DNA from: JBHGBM01 sp041946965
Lineage (GTDB): Bacteria; Acidobacteriota; Terriglobia; Bryobacterales; Bryobacteraceae
NCBI GenBank assembly: GCA_041946965.1
Contig: JBHGBM010000032.1
Span: 1 to 53,024, forward strand
Length of the DNA: 53,024 nt
Direction of reading: 5' to 3'
Part shown: piece after piece, positions 24,026-32,651 of the stretch
How positions within the stretch are numbered: position 1 is the first letter of the stretch
Layout: each line of letters starts with the position of its first letter
The notes under the pieces: model-generated
Told to the model about the DNA's origin: nothing
The model's database searches: none
What the model saw: the letters and a program-made list of their open reading frames with translations, nothing else
Position numbers and translations under genes: made by a program

Positions 24026-25210
24026 ATGAATCGCGAACAGAAACTCTCTCAGGCGCTCGACGCCTTCAAGATCGAGACCCCAAGCTGGGGCTTCGCCAAT
24101 ACCGGAACGCGCTTCGGCAAGTTCCTTCAGGCGGCCGCCGCCACCAACACGGAAGAAAAGCTGAGCGACGCCGGCCAGGTGAACAAGTTCACCGGCATCT
24201 GCCCCACCGTCGCGGTTCACGTCCTGTGGGACTTCCCGCGCGGCAAGGAGAGCGCCCCGGAAGTGGCGGCGCTCGCCGCTAGACATGGCGTCCGCATCGG
24301 CGCCATCAACCCCAACGTCTTTCAGGACCAGTGCTATAAGCTGGGCTCGTTCGGCAACCCCGACCCCGAGGTGCGTGGCGCCGCGCTCCGGCACGTACTC
24401 GATTCGGTCGAAATCGCCGGCGTGACCGGCAGCCGCGACATTTCGCTGTGGTTCGCCGATGGCTCCTGCTACCCTGGCACGGCCAATATCCGCCACCGCC
24501 GCCAGTGGTTCATCGAGTGCCTCCGGAAGACTCACGCCGCGTTGGCCCCGAACCAGCGCATGCTGGTGGAATACAAGCCCTTCGAGCCCGCCTTCTACCA
24601 TACCGATATCGCCGACTGGGGCATGTCGCTGCTCTACTCGCGCCACGCCGGGCCGCAGGCCAAGGTGCTGGTGGACACCGGGCACCACTATCAGGCGCAG
24701 AACATCGAACAGATCGTGGCCTGGCTGCTGGCCGAAGACATGCTGGGCGGCTTCCACTTCAACGACCGCCGCTATGCCGACGACGACCTGACGCTGGGCT
24801 GCATCGACCCTTACCAGGTGTTCCGCATCTTCTACGAGATCCACGCGTTCGAGTGGGAGACCGGCAAGCGCGCCGACATCGCGTACATGGTGGACCAGAG
24901 CCACAACCTTAAAGAAAAAGTTGAGGAAATGATCCAGACTGCGAACATAGCGCAGGAGATGTATGCCAAGGCAGCGCTTGTCGATTTTGCTGCTCTGGCG
25001 AAATATCAAGCCGAGGGCGCGCTGGTGGATGCCGAGGAAACGCTCAAGGACGCCTTCTTCACGGACGTGCGGCCGATGATCCGGGAGTGGCGCCGGGGCA
25101 AGGGCTTGCCGGAGGATCCGCTGCGCGCGTTTCGCGAGAGCGGCTACCTGGAGCGCGCGGCAAAGGAGCGCGGCGAGAAGAACCGCGGCGCCGGCGCGAG
25201 CTACGCATAA
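24026..25210 (+). CDS. rhaI: L-rhamnose isomerase, RhaI type
   Basis: A 394-residue TIM-barrel metal-dependent aldose-ketose isomerase of the Pseudomonas-type RhaI group. Supporting segments: PSWGFANTGTRFGKF at the N-terminus, LWFADGSCYPG, the metal-site residues in MLVEYKPFEPAFYHTD, VDTGHHY and GFHFNDRRYADDDL. The family converts L-rhamnose to L-rhamnulose and often other aldoses. It is cotranscribed with the upstream dehydrogenase. No rhamnulokinase or rhamnulose-1-P aldolase gene is present nearby. Confidence 0.88.
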   Translation: MNREQKLSQALDAFKIETPSWGFANTGTRFGKFLQAAAATNTEEKLSDAGQVNKFTGICPTVAVHVLWDFPRGKESAPEVAALAARHGVRIGAINPNVFQDQCYKLGSFGNPDPEVRGAALRHVLDSVEIAGVTGSRDISLWFADGSCYPGTANIRHRRQWFIECLRKTHAALAPNQRMLVEYKPFEPAFYHTDIADWGMSLLYSRHAGPQAKVLVDTGHHYQAQNIEQIVAWLLAEDMLGGFHFNDRRYADDDLTLGCIDPYQVFRIFYEIHAFEWETGKRADIAYMVDQSHNLKEKVEEMIQTANIAQEMYAKAALVDFAALAKYQAEGALVDAEETLKDAFFTDVRPMIREWRRGKGLPEDPLRAFRESGYLERAAKERGEKNRGAGASYA

Positions 25211-25227
25211 CCCGGGCCGCTATAGCG

Positions 25228-25233
25228 TATAAT
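25228..25233 (+). promoter_or_regulatory. Perfect -10 box TATAAT before the sulfatase
   Basis: TATAAT ends seven bases before the GTG at 25241, so transcription would start at or beside the start codon. No ribosome site fits between. This is the clearest leaderless arrangement in the window. Confidence 0.6.
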
Positions 25234-25240
25234 TGCTGGC

Positions 25241-26578
25241 GTGAACAGACGCCATTTTCTCACCACTGCGGCCGGCGCGCTGGCGGCGGCCCGCCTGGCG
25301 CCCGGTGCGGCGCGCAAGCCCAACATCGTGGTGATTGTCTCCGACGATCACGGTTATGCCGAAATGGGGGTGCAGGGGTGCAAGGACATCCCCACGCCGA
25401 ACCTGGACGCCATGGCGCGCGCGGGTACGCGCTTCACCAACGGCTACGTAAGCTGCCCGGTGTGCAGCCCCACGCGCGCGGGCCTCATGACCGGGCGCTA
25501 CCAGCAGCGCTTCGGCCACGAGTTCAATCCCGGTCCGGCGCTGACAGCCTCCGGCGATTTCGGCCTCTCGCTCAACGAGACGCCCCTGCCCGCGGTGATG
25601 AAGTCGCTCGGCTACACCACCGGCATGTTCGGCAAGTGGCATCTGGGCTACCGGCCGGAATACCACCCGCAGAAGCGCGGCTTCGACGAGTTCTTCGGCT
25701 TTCTGGGCGGCGCGCACTCCTACCTCGACTGGACCGGTGACAAGGCCAACCCGCTTCTGCGCGGCACGCAACCGGTGGACGAGAAGACCTACCTGACCGA
25801 CGCCCTGGCTCGCGAGGCCCTGGCCTTCATGGACCGGCACCGCACCGAGCCGTTCTTCGTCTACCTGCCGTTCAACGCCGTCCACGCACCCCTGCAATCG
25901 ATCGAGAAGTACCTGGCGCGCTTCCAATCCATACAGGATGAGCGCCGGCGCACCTTCGCCGCCATGCTGTCCGCCATGGACGACGCCGTGGGGCGTGTGC
26001 GCGGCTTCCTGCGCGATTCCGGGCTCGAGGAAAACACGCTGGTGTTCTTCATCAGCGACAACGGCGGCCCCACCCCCAGCACCAGCTCGCGCAACGATCC
26101 TCTGCGCGGGTATAAGGGGCAGGTGCTCGAAGGCGGTATCCGGGTGCCCTACATGGTGCAGTGGAAGGGGCGCATCCCGGCGGGCAAGACCTACGACCAG
26201 CCGGTGATCTCGCTGGATATCCTACCCACCGCGGTGAGCGCGGCGGGCGGCCGCCCCGCGGCCAACCTGGATGGCGTCAATCTGCTGCCGTACCTCACCG
26301 GGAAGGCCTCGGGACGCCCGCATGACCGGCTCTACTGGCGCTTCGGCCCGCAGGCGGCCATTCGCGCCGGCGACTGGAAGTTGCTGCGCACCGGCGGGGA
26401 CTGGGAGTTGTACAACCTGGCGCAGGACATCGGCGAGGCGAAGAACCTGGCCGGCTCCGATCCCGCGCGCGTGAAGGAACTTGCCGCCGCCTGGGAGCAG
26501 TGGAACGGCCAGCTTGTCCCGCCCAAGTGGGTGAGCAGCCGTCGCGCCTTTGGACAGAAGAAGCGCAAGAAGAGATGA
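25241..26578 (+). CDS. Tat-exported arylsulfatase (formylglycine type)
   Basis: A 445-residue type I sulfatase. The signal starts NRRHFLTTAAG, a twin-arginine type. The N-terminal metal site is VIVSDDHGY, and the formylglycine precursor is Cys75 in CSPTRAGLMTGRY, which matches C-x-P-x-R. A second landmark is MFGKWHLGYRP. It releases sulfate from sulfated sugars or steroids and needs an FGE maturase from elsewhere. It starts with GTG, without a leader. The FG-GAP gene follows directly. Confidence 0.93.
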   Translation: MNRRHFLTTAAGALAAARLAPGAARKPNIVVIVSDDHGYAEMGVQGCKDIPTPNLDAMARAGTRFTNGYVSCPVCSPTRAGLMTGRYQQRFGHEFNPGPALTASGDFGLSLNETPLPAVMKSLGYTTGMFGKWHLGYRPEYHPQKRGFDEFFGFLGGAHSYLDWTGDKANPLLRGTQPVDEKTYLTDALAREALAFMDRHRTEPFFVYLPFNAVHAPLQSIEKYLARFQSIQDERRRTFAAMLSAMDDAVGRVRGFLRDSGLEENTLVFFISDNGGPTPSTSSRNDPLRGYKGQVLEGGIRVPYMVQWKGRIPAGKTYDQPVISLDILPTAVSAAGGRPAANLDGVNLLPYLTGKASGRPHDRLYWRFGPQAAIRAGDWKLLRTGGDWELYNLAQDIGEAKNLAGSDPARVKELAAAWEQWNGQLVPPKWVSSRRAFGQKKRKKR

Positions 26579-26579
26579 C

Positions 26580-27683
26580 ATGCTCCTGGCAGTGCTCATG
26601 ATGGCTCCGGCGATTTTTTCCGGGCACACCATCGCGACCGGTCTTAAGGGCGGTTATCAGGTGGTGGCGGCGGACATGAACCGCGATGGAAAGCCCGATC
26701 TCATCGCCTTGGCCAGCGGCATGACCGAGCTGGTCTGGTATCAAAATCCCGGATGGGAGCGGCATGTCATCGCGGGCGGCCTCAAGGCGATGATAAACGC
26801 CGCCGTATGGGACTACGACGGCGACGGCATCCCGGAGATCGTGCTGGCCAGCGCCTTCTCGATGATTCCCGCCAAGAGCGAGGGCCTCATCTGGAGCCTG
26901 CATCATCAGGGCGACCCGCGGCGCCCGTGGAAGATCAGCCAGATCGATCGCCTCCCCACCTCGCATCGCCTGCGCTGGGCGGACCCGGAGGGCAACGGCA
27001 AACGCGTGGTGGTAAACGCGCCGCTGGCGGCGGCGGGCGCCGAGCCGCCCGACTACCGCGCGCCCGCGCCCCTGGTCCTCTACCGTCCCGGCGAATGGAA
27101 GCGCGAGCTCATCAGCGACGCCGATAGCGGCGTGGTGCATGGGCTCACGGTCGCCGATTGGGACGGCGACGGCCGCGACGAGGTGCTTACCGCCAGTTTC
27201 ACCGGCATTCACGTTTACAGCTTCCGCAGCGGCCGGTGGATCCGCGAAACGCTCGCCAAGGGCGATCCCTCGCCGTGGCCGAAGTCGGGCGCCAGCGAAG
27301 TAGCCGTTGGAAAGCTCGGCAGGGAGCGGTTCTTCTGCGCCATCGAGCCGTGGCACGGCAACCAGGTGACGGTGTACCGGCAGCGCGACGGCCGGTGGGA
27401 GCGCCGCGTGCTGGACGACTCCTACATCGAGGGCCACACGCTGGCCACCGCCGATCTGAACGGCGACGGGCGCGACGAGATCGTGGCCGGATACCGGGGG
27501 AAGGGGACCAGCGCCTACATCTACTACAACGACGGCGGAGAGAACTGGGTGCGCCGCCCGCTGGATGAGGGCGGCATGGCGGCCTCCTCGTGCGCGATCA
27601 CCGACCTGGATGGCGACGGCAAGCCGGATATCGCGTGCATCGGCGGCGCCACGGCCAACCTGAAGTGGTACCGGAACCAGTAA
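26580..27683 (+). CDS. Secreted FG-GAP/VCBS repeat protein
   Basis: A 367-residue exported protein (signal about 1-15) with at least five FG-GAP/VCBS repeats carrying Ca2+-binding loops: DMNRDGKPD, DYDGDGIPE, DWDGDGRDE, DLNGDGRDE and DLDGDGKPD. These form a beta-propeller that binds calcium and often polysaccharide or a partner protein. Its start is one base after the sulfatase stop, so the two are cotranscribed and may work on the same sulfated glycan. Confidence 0.85.
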   Translation: MLLAVLMMAPAIFSGHTIATGLKGGYQVVAADMNRDGKPDLIALASGMTELVWYQNPGWERHVIAGGLKAMINAAVWDYDGDGIPEIVLASAFSMIPAKSEGLIWSLHHQGDPRRPWKISQIDRLPTSHRLRWADPEGNGKRVVVNAPLAAAGAEPPDYRAPAPLVLYRPGEWKRELISDADSGVVHGLTVADWDGDGRDEVLTASFTGIHVYSFRSGRWIRETLAKGDPSPWPKSGASEVAVGKLGRERFFCAIEPWHGNQVTVYRQRDGRWERRVLDDSYIEGHTLATADLNGDGRDEIVAGYRGKGTSAYIYYNDGGENWVRRPLDEGGMAASSCAITDLDGDGKPDIACIGGATANLKWYRNQ

Positions 27684-27694
27684 TCGGCCGATGA

Positions 27695-27700
27695 TAAAAT
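27695..27700 (+). promoter_or_regulatory. -10 box TAAAAT before the glycan operon
   Basis: TAAAAT ends six bases before the TTG start at 27707. The gap is too short for a ribosome site, so a leaderless mRNA is suggested. Confidence 0.5.
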
Positions 27701-27706
27701 CGGTGT

Positions 27707-28708
27707 TTGCCTATACCCGTCGTAACGGTGGCTATCCCGACCTTGACTGCGGGCGATAAGCTGGCCGCATGCCTCCGTGCGCTCGAAGTCCAGACCTTCC
27801 GCGCGTTTGAGGCGATTGTGATCGACAACAGCGGGCGGGCGGTGGTGCGCGCGGAAGGGCACTCGGCGAAGGTGATTGAGAATCGGCAAAACGCCGGCTA
27901 CGGGGCCGCCATCAATCAGGCCTATCATGCTTCGGACGCGCCCTATCTGGCCGCGCTGAACGACGACGCCGTCCCGCACCCGGAATGGCTTGCGGCGCTG
28001 GTCCGCGCCATGGAGAGGCGCCCGGATGCCGGTATGTGCGCCTCGCAGGTGCGGCTGCCCGGCGGCCGGCTCGATTCGGCGGGCATGATGATCGCGGGCG
28101 ACGGCAGCAGCAAGCAGCGCGGGCACGGGCGGCCGCCCGGCGATTTTCCCGTCTCCGAGGAGGTGCTGTTTCCCAGCGGTTCGGCGGCCCTGTACCGCCG
28201 GGCCATGCTGGAGGACGTAGGGCTGTTCGACGAAGATTTCTTTCTTTACTGCGAAGACACCGACCTGGGATTGCGGGCGCGGTGGCGCGGCTGGACGTGC
28301 CTTTACGCGCCGGATGCCGTGGTGGAGCATGGTTACTCCCACTCCGCCGGCGCCGCCTCGCCGCTCAAGGCCTATTACGTGGAACGCAACCGTCTGTTCG
28401 TGCTGGTGAAGAACTACCCGGGCCGCATGCTGTGGCGCGCGCCATTCGTCTGCGCAACCCGGTACTTCTGGCACGTGTTCTACATGCTGCGGGGCCGCGG
28501 CGCCGCCGCCCGCTTCCGCGAAGAAGGCCACCAGAGTCTTCGCATGCCGCACTGTGTTTTGAAAGCGCACTTCGCGCTGATCGGACGCTTGGGCCGGTTG
28601 CGGCGCGAGCGGTGGGAGATCCGCGCGGGCGCGCGCCTCTCCCCCGGCGTCTACAGCCGGCTGCTGGGCGGTCACCTCATGGCGGCGCGGCGGGTGGCGG
28701 AACTTTGA
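27707..28708 (+). CDS. Family 2 glycosyltransferase (rhamnosyltransferase-like)
   Basis: A 333-residue cytoplasmic or membrane-associated GT2 enzyme of the WcaE/RfbF-like type. The GT-A nucleotide-binding part reads AYLAALNDDAVPHPEW (metal-binding DD near residue 85), and the acceptor-side segment is DFFLYCEDTDLGLRARWRG. Its sugar donor is probably a dTDP- or UDP-sugar. The TTG start at 27707 is supported by the frame and by the -10 box six bases upstream. It starts a five-gene operon, overlapping the next gene by one base (TGATG). Confidence 0.88.
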   Translation: MPIPVVTVAIPTLTAGDKLAACLRALEVQTFRAFEAIVIDNSGRAVVRAEGHSAKVIENRQNAGYGAAINQAYHASDAPYLAALNDDAVPHPEWLAALVRAMERRPDAGMCASQVRLPGGRLDSAGMMIAGDGSSKQRGHGRPPGDFPVSEEVLFPSGSAALYRRAMLEDVGLFDEDFFLYCEDTDLGLRARWRGWTCLYAPDAVVEHGYSHSAGAASPLKAYYVERNRLFVLVKNYPGRMLWRAPFVCATRYFWHVFYMLRGRGAAARFREEGHQSLRMPHCVLKAHFALIGRLGRLRRERWEIRAGARLSPGVYSRLLGGHLMAARRVAEL

Positions 28709-29463
28709 TGGAACCGCTTCCGGACAAAACGCTGCTGGTCATCGTGCCGGCTTATAACGAGCAGGCGGCCGTGGGAGCCGTAGTGGAAGGGATTCGTCGC
28801 GCGGTTCCCGGCGTTCCGGTGCTGGTGATCGACGATTGCTCGCTCGATGCCACCGTTCAGGTGGCGTGCGCCGCCGGAGCGCGCATTCTTGCGCTGCCTC
28901 ATCACCTCGGGCTGGGCGGCTGCGTACAGGCCGGATACAAACTGGCGTACGAGCTCGGCTACGAATACGTGATCCGCGTGGACGGCGACGGCCAGCACGA
29001 TCCCTCGGATATCCCGCGGATCTACGAGGCGCTCCGCCGCACGGGCGTCGAAATGGTCATCGGATCGCGCTTCGTCGAGAAGAACGGTTCCCGCTCCAGC
29101 TTCATGCGCACGCTGGGCATCCGCTTCTTCCGCGCCGTGCTGCGGCCCATCCTGGGCAAGCCGGTGTGCGATCCCACCTCCGGCTTCGTAGGCGTGAACC
29201 GCAGCGCCCTGCGGGTTTTCAGCAAGAGCTTTCCTTTGGAGTATCCGGAGATCGAGGCGCTGGTGGTGCTCCAGCGGCGCGCATTCCGGTTTGAGGAAGT
29301 GCCGTGCAAGATGCGGCCGCGCATGAGCGGGCGCAGTTCCATCACCGCCATGCGGTCGTTCTATTACATCGTCCACGTGCTGTTGGGAGTGTTCGTCAAT
29401 GTGCTGAAATACGAGCGCCGGCTGCACCGGCGCGCGAAGGCGGCCAAGGCCGCCGGAAAGTAA
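28708..29463 (+). CDS. Family 2 glycosyltransferase, dolichol-phosphate-mannose-synthase-like
   Basis: A 251-residue GT2 protein of the DPM1/GtrB group. It begins LVIVPAYNEQAAVG and has the metal motif RVDGDGQHDP near residue 95 and the segment GSRFVEKNGSRSS. It would transfer a sugar to polyprenyl phosphate for use on the outer face. The C-terminal KYERRLHRRAKAAK tail is basic. It is coupled to the preceding GT2 and followed after three bases by DUF2304, a common pairing. Confidence 0.88.
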   Translation: MEPLPDKTLLVIVPAYNEQAAVGAVVEGIRRAVPGVPVLVIDDCSLDATVQVACAAGARILALPHHLGLGGCVQAGYKLAYELGYEYVIRVDGDGQHDPSDIPRIYEALRRTGVEMVIGSRFVEKNGSRSSFMRTLGIRFFRAVLRPILGKPVCDPTSGFVGVNRSALRVFSKSFPLEYPEIEALVVLQRRAFRFEEVPCKMRPRMSGRSSITAMRSFYYIVHVLLGVFVNVLKYERRLHRRAKAAKAAGK

Positions 29464-29466
29464 GTT

Positions 29467-29847
29467 ATGGACAGACTGCTCGACGTCATGGCCGGAGCCA
29501 GCCTCCTGCTCATCGTGCTGGTGCTGGTTTCCGTGCGCCGCGCGCACATCCGCGTGGAGTATTCGGTGAGCTGGCTCGTTGTTGCGCTGGCCCTGCTGGC
29601 GCTCTCGCGGTCTCGCATCGTGCTCGACGCCACCGCGCGGCACCTGGGGCTTTCCTACGCGCCTGTGGCGCTGCTCATCATTCTTTCCTGCGTCTTCGTG
29701 ATCATGTTCTTCCGTTTTTCCGTCATCATTTCCCGGCTGCGGGACAACAACATCGCGCTGGCCCAGCGGCTTGCCATCCTGGAATATCACGTCCGTTCCC
29801 TGGCGGAGTCGAGCGAGAAAGAGGTGGCCGCGCACCATGAAGCGTAG
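29467..29847 (+). CDS. DUF2304 small membrane protein
   Basis: A 126-residue protein with three membrane helices (about 8-24, 33-48, 62-85) and a C-terminal coiled tail. DUF2304 proteins accompany polyprenyl-phosphate glycosyltransferases and probably form a complex with them. Here it follows the DPM-like enzyme and overlaps the next gene by 11 bases. Confidence 0.85.
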   Translation: MDRLLDVMAGASLLLIVLVLVSVRRAHIRVEYSVSWLVVALALLALSRSRIVLDATARHLGLSYAPVALLIILSCVFVIMFFRFSVIISRLRDNNIALAQRLAILEYHVRSLAESSEKEVAAHHEA

Positions 29848-31552
29848 GCGCGAGGTGCGCGAATCGCGGGGCGTCCCCGCGCAGTCCAAGGAGAGTTCTT
29901 GGCAGGTATGGGCGGGCCTGGCGGCGGCCATCGCGGCGGCTTTCCAGGTGTATGCCCCGGTGCTCGACGGGCCGTTCCTGTTCGACGACGATTACCTGCC
30001 GTTTCGCCTGCCGAATTTCTCCGATAACCTGCGCTCCTGGCTGGCGGGCGTGCGCCCGCTGCTGATGTTCACCTACTGGGTGAACTTCCGCCTCTCGGGC
30101 AGCGAAACCACCTTCGGATATCACGTCTTCAACGTGATTTTCCACGGGATCAACGCCTTCCTGATTTTCTGGATCGTGCGGAAGCTGCTGGCGCTGGCGG
30201 CCGTGGAGGACGCCCGCGCGCGGCTGTTCTCGCTGTTCTGCGGCGGAGCGTTTCTTCTTCATCCCGTGCAGACCGAGGCGGTGGCGTACGTGGCCAGCCG
30301 CTCGGAGAACCTCAGCGTGATGTTCGCGCTCGGCGCCCTGGCCGCATTTCTGTACCGGCGCACGGAGGCCGTCACGTGGCCGCGCGCGGCCGCCGTGTTG
30401 GGGCTTTACCTGGCGGCCATGGCTTCCAAAGAGCACACCGCGGCGCTCCTCGGCGTGCTGCTGCTTACGGATTATTACTGGAACCCGGGGTTCTCGTTTC
30501 AGGGGATCCGGCGCAACTGGCGCCTTTATCTGCCCATGGTTGTGGGCGCCGTGGCCGGGTTGATTTCGTTCGTCCCGATCATCCTGCACGGAGGCGGGGC
30601 CGGGTTCGGCCTGAAAGACCTGAAGTGGTACGAGTATCTCTACACGCAGTGGCGTGCCCTGTTCGTCTACCTGCGGCTGTTCGTGTTTCCGGCGGGGCTG
30701 ACCGCGGATTGGGATTTCCCCTTCTCGCGCAGCCCGTGGGACCACCTTGCCATCGTGGGCCTGGGGGCGCTGGCGGCCATTAGCGCCGCGGCCTGGATCT
30801 GGCGGCGCCGGTATCCGCTCGCCTCCTTCGGCTGGTTCGTGTTCCTGGTGCTGATGGCCCCGACCTCGTCCATCGTGCCGCTCACGGATGCCGTAGCGGA
30901 GCGGCGGCTGTACATCTCCATGATCGGGTTGCTGCTGATCGCGATGGAAGGGCTGCGCCGGGTCAACCTGGACCGCAGGACGCTGGCCGAGGTGATGGCG
31001 CTGGTGCTGATGATCTTCGGGGTGGCTACTTATCAGCGCAGCCGCGTGTGGAGCGACGCCGTCGCGCTATGGGACGATACCGTGCGGAAGTCGCCGCGCA
31101 AGCCGCGCCCGCGCTTCCAACTCGCTTATGCTTACTACGAGCATGGACGCTGCGCCGACGCGGTGACCCATTATGAGGCCGTTTCGCGCTTGCAGCCGCC
31201 CTCCTACGACCTCTATGTGGACTGGGCGCTGGCGCACGACTGCCTCAATCAGATGGAGCCCGCGCTGGAGAAGCTGAAGAAGGCCGCTTCGCTCGAGCGC
31301 TCCGCGCACGTGTTCTCGCTCATGGGCATGGTCTACGGCAAGAACCGTATGTGGGACCGGGCCATCGAGATGCTGGCGGCCGCCGAGAAGGTCAGCCCGG
31401 AGTATGCCATGACCTACGTTTACCGGGGCGGCGTGTATTTGGGGCAGGGGCAAAGGGAGCTTGCGATCGGGCAATACCGCCGCGCCCTGGCTCTGGATCC
31501 GGCCAATCGGCCCGCGCGCGAAGGCCTGGCGGCCGCGGAGCGCGCCCGCTGA
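29837..31552 (+). CDS. Multi-spanning membrane protein with C-terminal TPR repeats (TMTC/PMT-like)
   Basis: A 571-residue protein with about ten membrane helices over residues 25-390 and three to four TPR repeats in the last 180 residues. The acidic pair FLFDDDYLPF after helix 1 recalls the catalytic DD/DE of GT-C mannosyltransferases, and YVNFRLSG-type loops follow. TMTC-like proteins use a lipid-linked sugar to glycosylate a partner on the outer face; the TPRs may recognise that partner. The ATG at 29837 is the first after the overlap with DUF2304. The lipid-linked sugar is probably made by the DPM-like enzyme upstream. Confidence 0.82.
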   Translation: MKRRREVRESRGVPAQSKESSWQVWAGLAAAIAAAFQVYAPVLDGPFLFDDDYLPFRLPNFSDNLRSWLAGVRPLLMFTYWVNFRLSGSETTFGYHVFNVIFHGINAFLIFWIVRKLLALAAVEDARARLFSLFCGGAFLLHPVQTEAVAYVASRSENLSVMFALGALAAFLYRRTEAVTWPRAAAVLGLYLAAMASKEHTAALLGVLLLTDYYWNPGFSFQGIRRNWRLYLPMVVGAVAGLISFVPIILHGGGAGFGLKDLKWYEYLYTQWRALFVYLRLFVFPAGLTADWDFPFSRSPWDHLAIVGLGALAAISAAAWIWRRRYPLASFGWFVFLVLMAPTSSIVPLTDAVAERRLYISMIGLLLIAMEGLRRVNLDRRTLAEVMALVLMIFGVATYQRSRVWSDAVALWDDTVRKSPRKPRPRFQLAYAYYEHGRCADAVTHYEAVSRLQPPSYDLYVDWALAHDCLNQMEPALEKLKKAASLERSAHVFSLMGMVYGKNRMWDRAIEMLAAAEKVSPEYAMTYVYRGGVYLGQGQRELAIGQYRRALALDPANRPAREGLAAAERAR

Positions 31553-31553
31553 T

Positions 31554-32651
31554 ATGCGCATCGGGATCAACGCGCTGTACCTGCTCCCGGGCGGAGTGGG
31601 CGGCACGGAGATTTACCTGCGCAACCTGCTGGCCGCGCTCGCCGGAATCGACGCGGAGAACGTATACGTCGTTTTCACCAACGCGGAGACCGGCGCGGAC
31701 CTGGCGCCGCCGCGGGCGAATTTCGTACATGCGCCGCAGCGTGTGAAGGCGGCCTTCCGGCCCGCGCGCATCCTTTACGAGCAGTCGCTGCTGCCCGCCG
31801 CGGCGGCGCGGCACGGCATCGACGTGATGCTGAACCCCGGGTTTACCGCCCCGGTGTATCTGCATTGTCCCAGCGTCACGGTGTTCCACGACTTGCAGCA
31901 CAAAGTCCATCCCGAGTACTTCCGCTGGTGGGATTTGCCGTTCTGGCGCGTGCTGCTGTTCCTTTCCGCGCAGCTTTCCCGCCTGGTGCTGGCGGATTCG
32001 GAAGCCACGGCGGCGGACCTGCGGCGATTCTACCGGCTGGGCGATGACAAGCTGCGGGTGGCGCCGCTCGGGGTGAATCCCGTGTTCTTTGAAATCGGTG
32101 CGCGGCGCGCGCCGGAGCCTTTTCTTCTGTGCGTCTCGACCTTGCACCCGCACAAGAACCTGGACCGGCTGCTGGAGGCCTTCGCCCTCTTCCGCGAGCG
32201 CCACCCGGATTTCCGGCTGGTGGTGGCGGGCATGCACGGATTCGCGTCGCGGGAGACGGAGAGGCGCCGCGCAGAACTCGGGCTGGACGCCAGCGTCGAG
32301 CTCACGGGCTGGATCGAAAGCGATGCACTGCTGGACCTCTATGCGCGCGCCTGGGCGTTCGTGTACCCGTCCACTTTCGAGGGCTTCGGGCTGCCGGTGC
32401 TGGAGGCCATGGCGGCGGGCGTGCCTACGGCCTGTTCCGCTATCGCTCCGCTCAGGGAAGTGGCGGGAGAGGCGGCGCTGTACTTCGAACCCGAGAACGT
32501 CGAGGAAATCGCGGGCGCCATGATGAAGCTGGCGTGCGATCGGGAACTGCGCGCCGGGCTGGCCGTTTCCGGCCCGGCGCGCGCGCGCGAGTTTCCCTGG
32601 TCCCGGACGGCCCGCGCCACCTTGCAGGCCCTCCGTGAAGCGGCTACTTGA
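31554..32651 (+). CDS. Family 4 glycosyltransferase
   Basis: A 365-residue GT-B retaining glycosyltransferase. The N-terminal domain starts MRIGINALYLLPGGVGGTEIYL. The C-terminal nucleotide-sugar domain has CVSTLHPHKNLDRLLEAF and FVYPSTFEGFGLPVLEAMA with the conserved E-x7-E. It probably adds mannose or a related sugar to a lipid-linked or surface glycan. It starts two bases after the previous stop and ends the operon, overlapping the convergent IPT gene by eight bases. Confidence 0.92.
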   Translation: MRIGINALYLLPGGVGGTEIYLRNLLAALAGIDAENVYVVFTNAETGADLAPPRANFVHAPQRVKAAFRPARILYEQSLLPAAAARHGIDVMLNPGFTAPVYLHCPSVTVFHDLQHKVHPEYFRWWDLPFWRVLLFLSAQLSRLVLADSEATAADLRRFYRLGDDKLRVAPLGVNPVFFEIGARRAPEPFLLCVSTLHPHKNLDRLLEAFALFRERHPDFRLVVAGMHGFASRETERRRAELGLDASVELTGWIESDALLDLYARAWAFVYPSTFEGFGLPVLEAMAAGVPTACSAIAPLREVAGEAALYFEPENVEEIAGAMMKLACDRELRAGLAVSGPARAREFPWSRTARATLQALREAAT

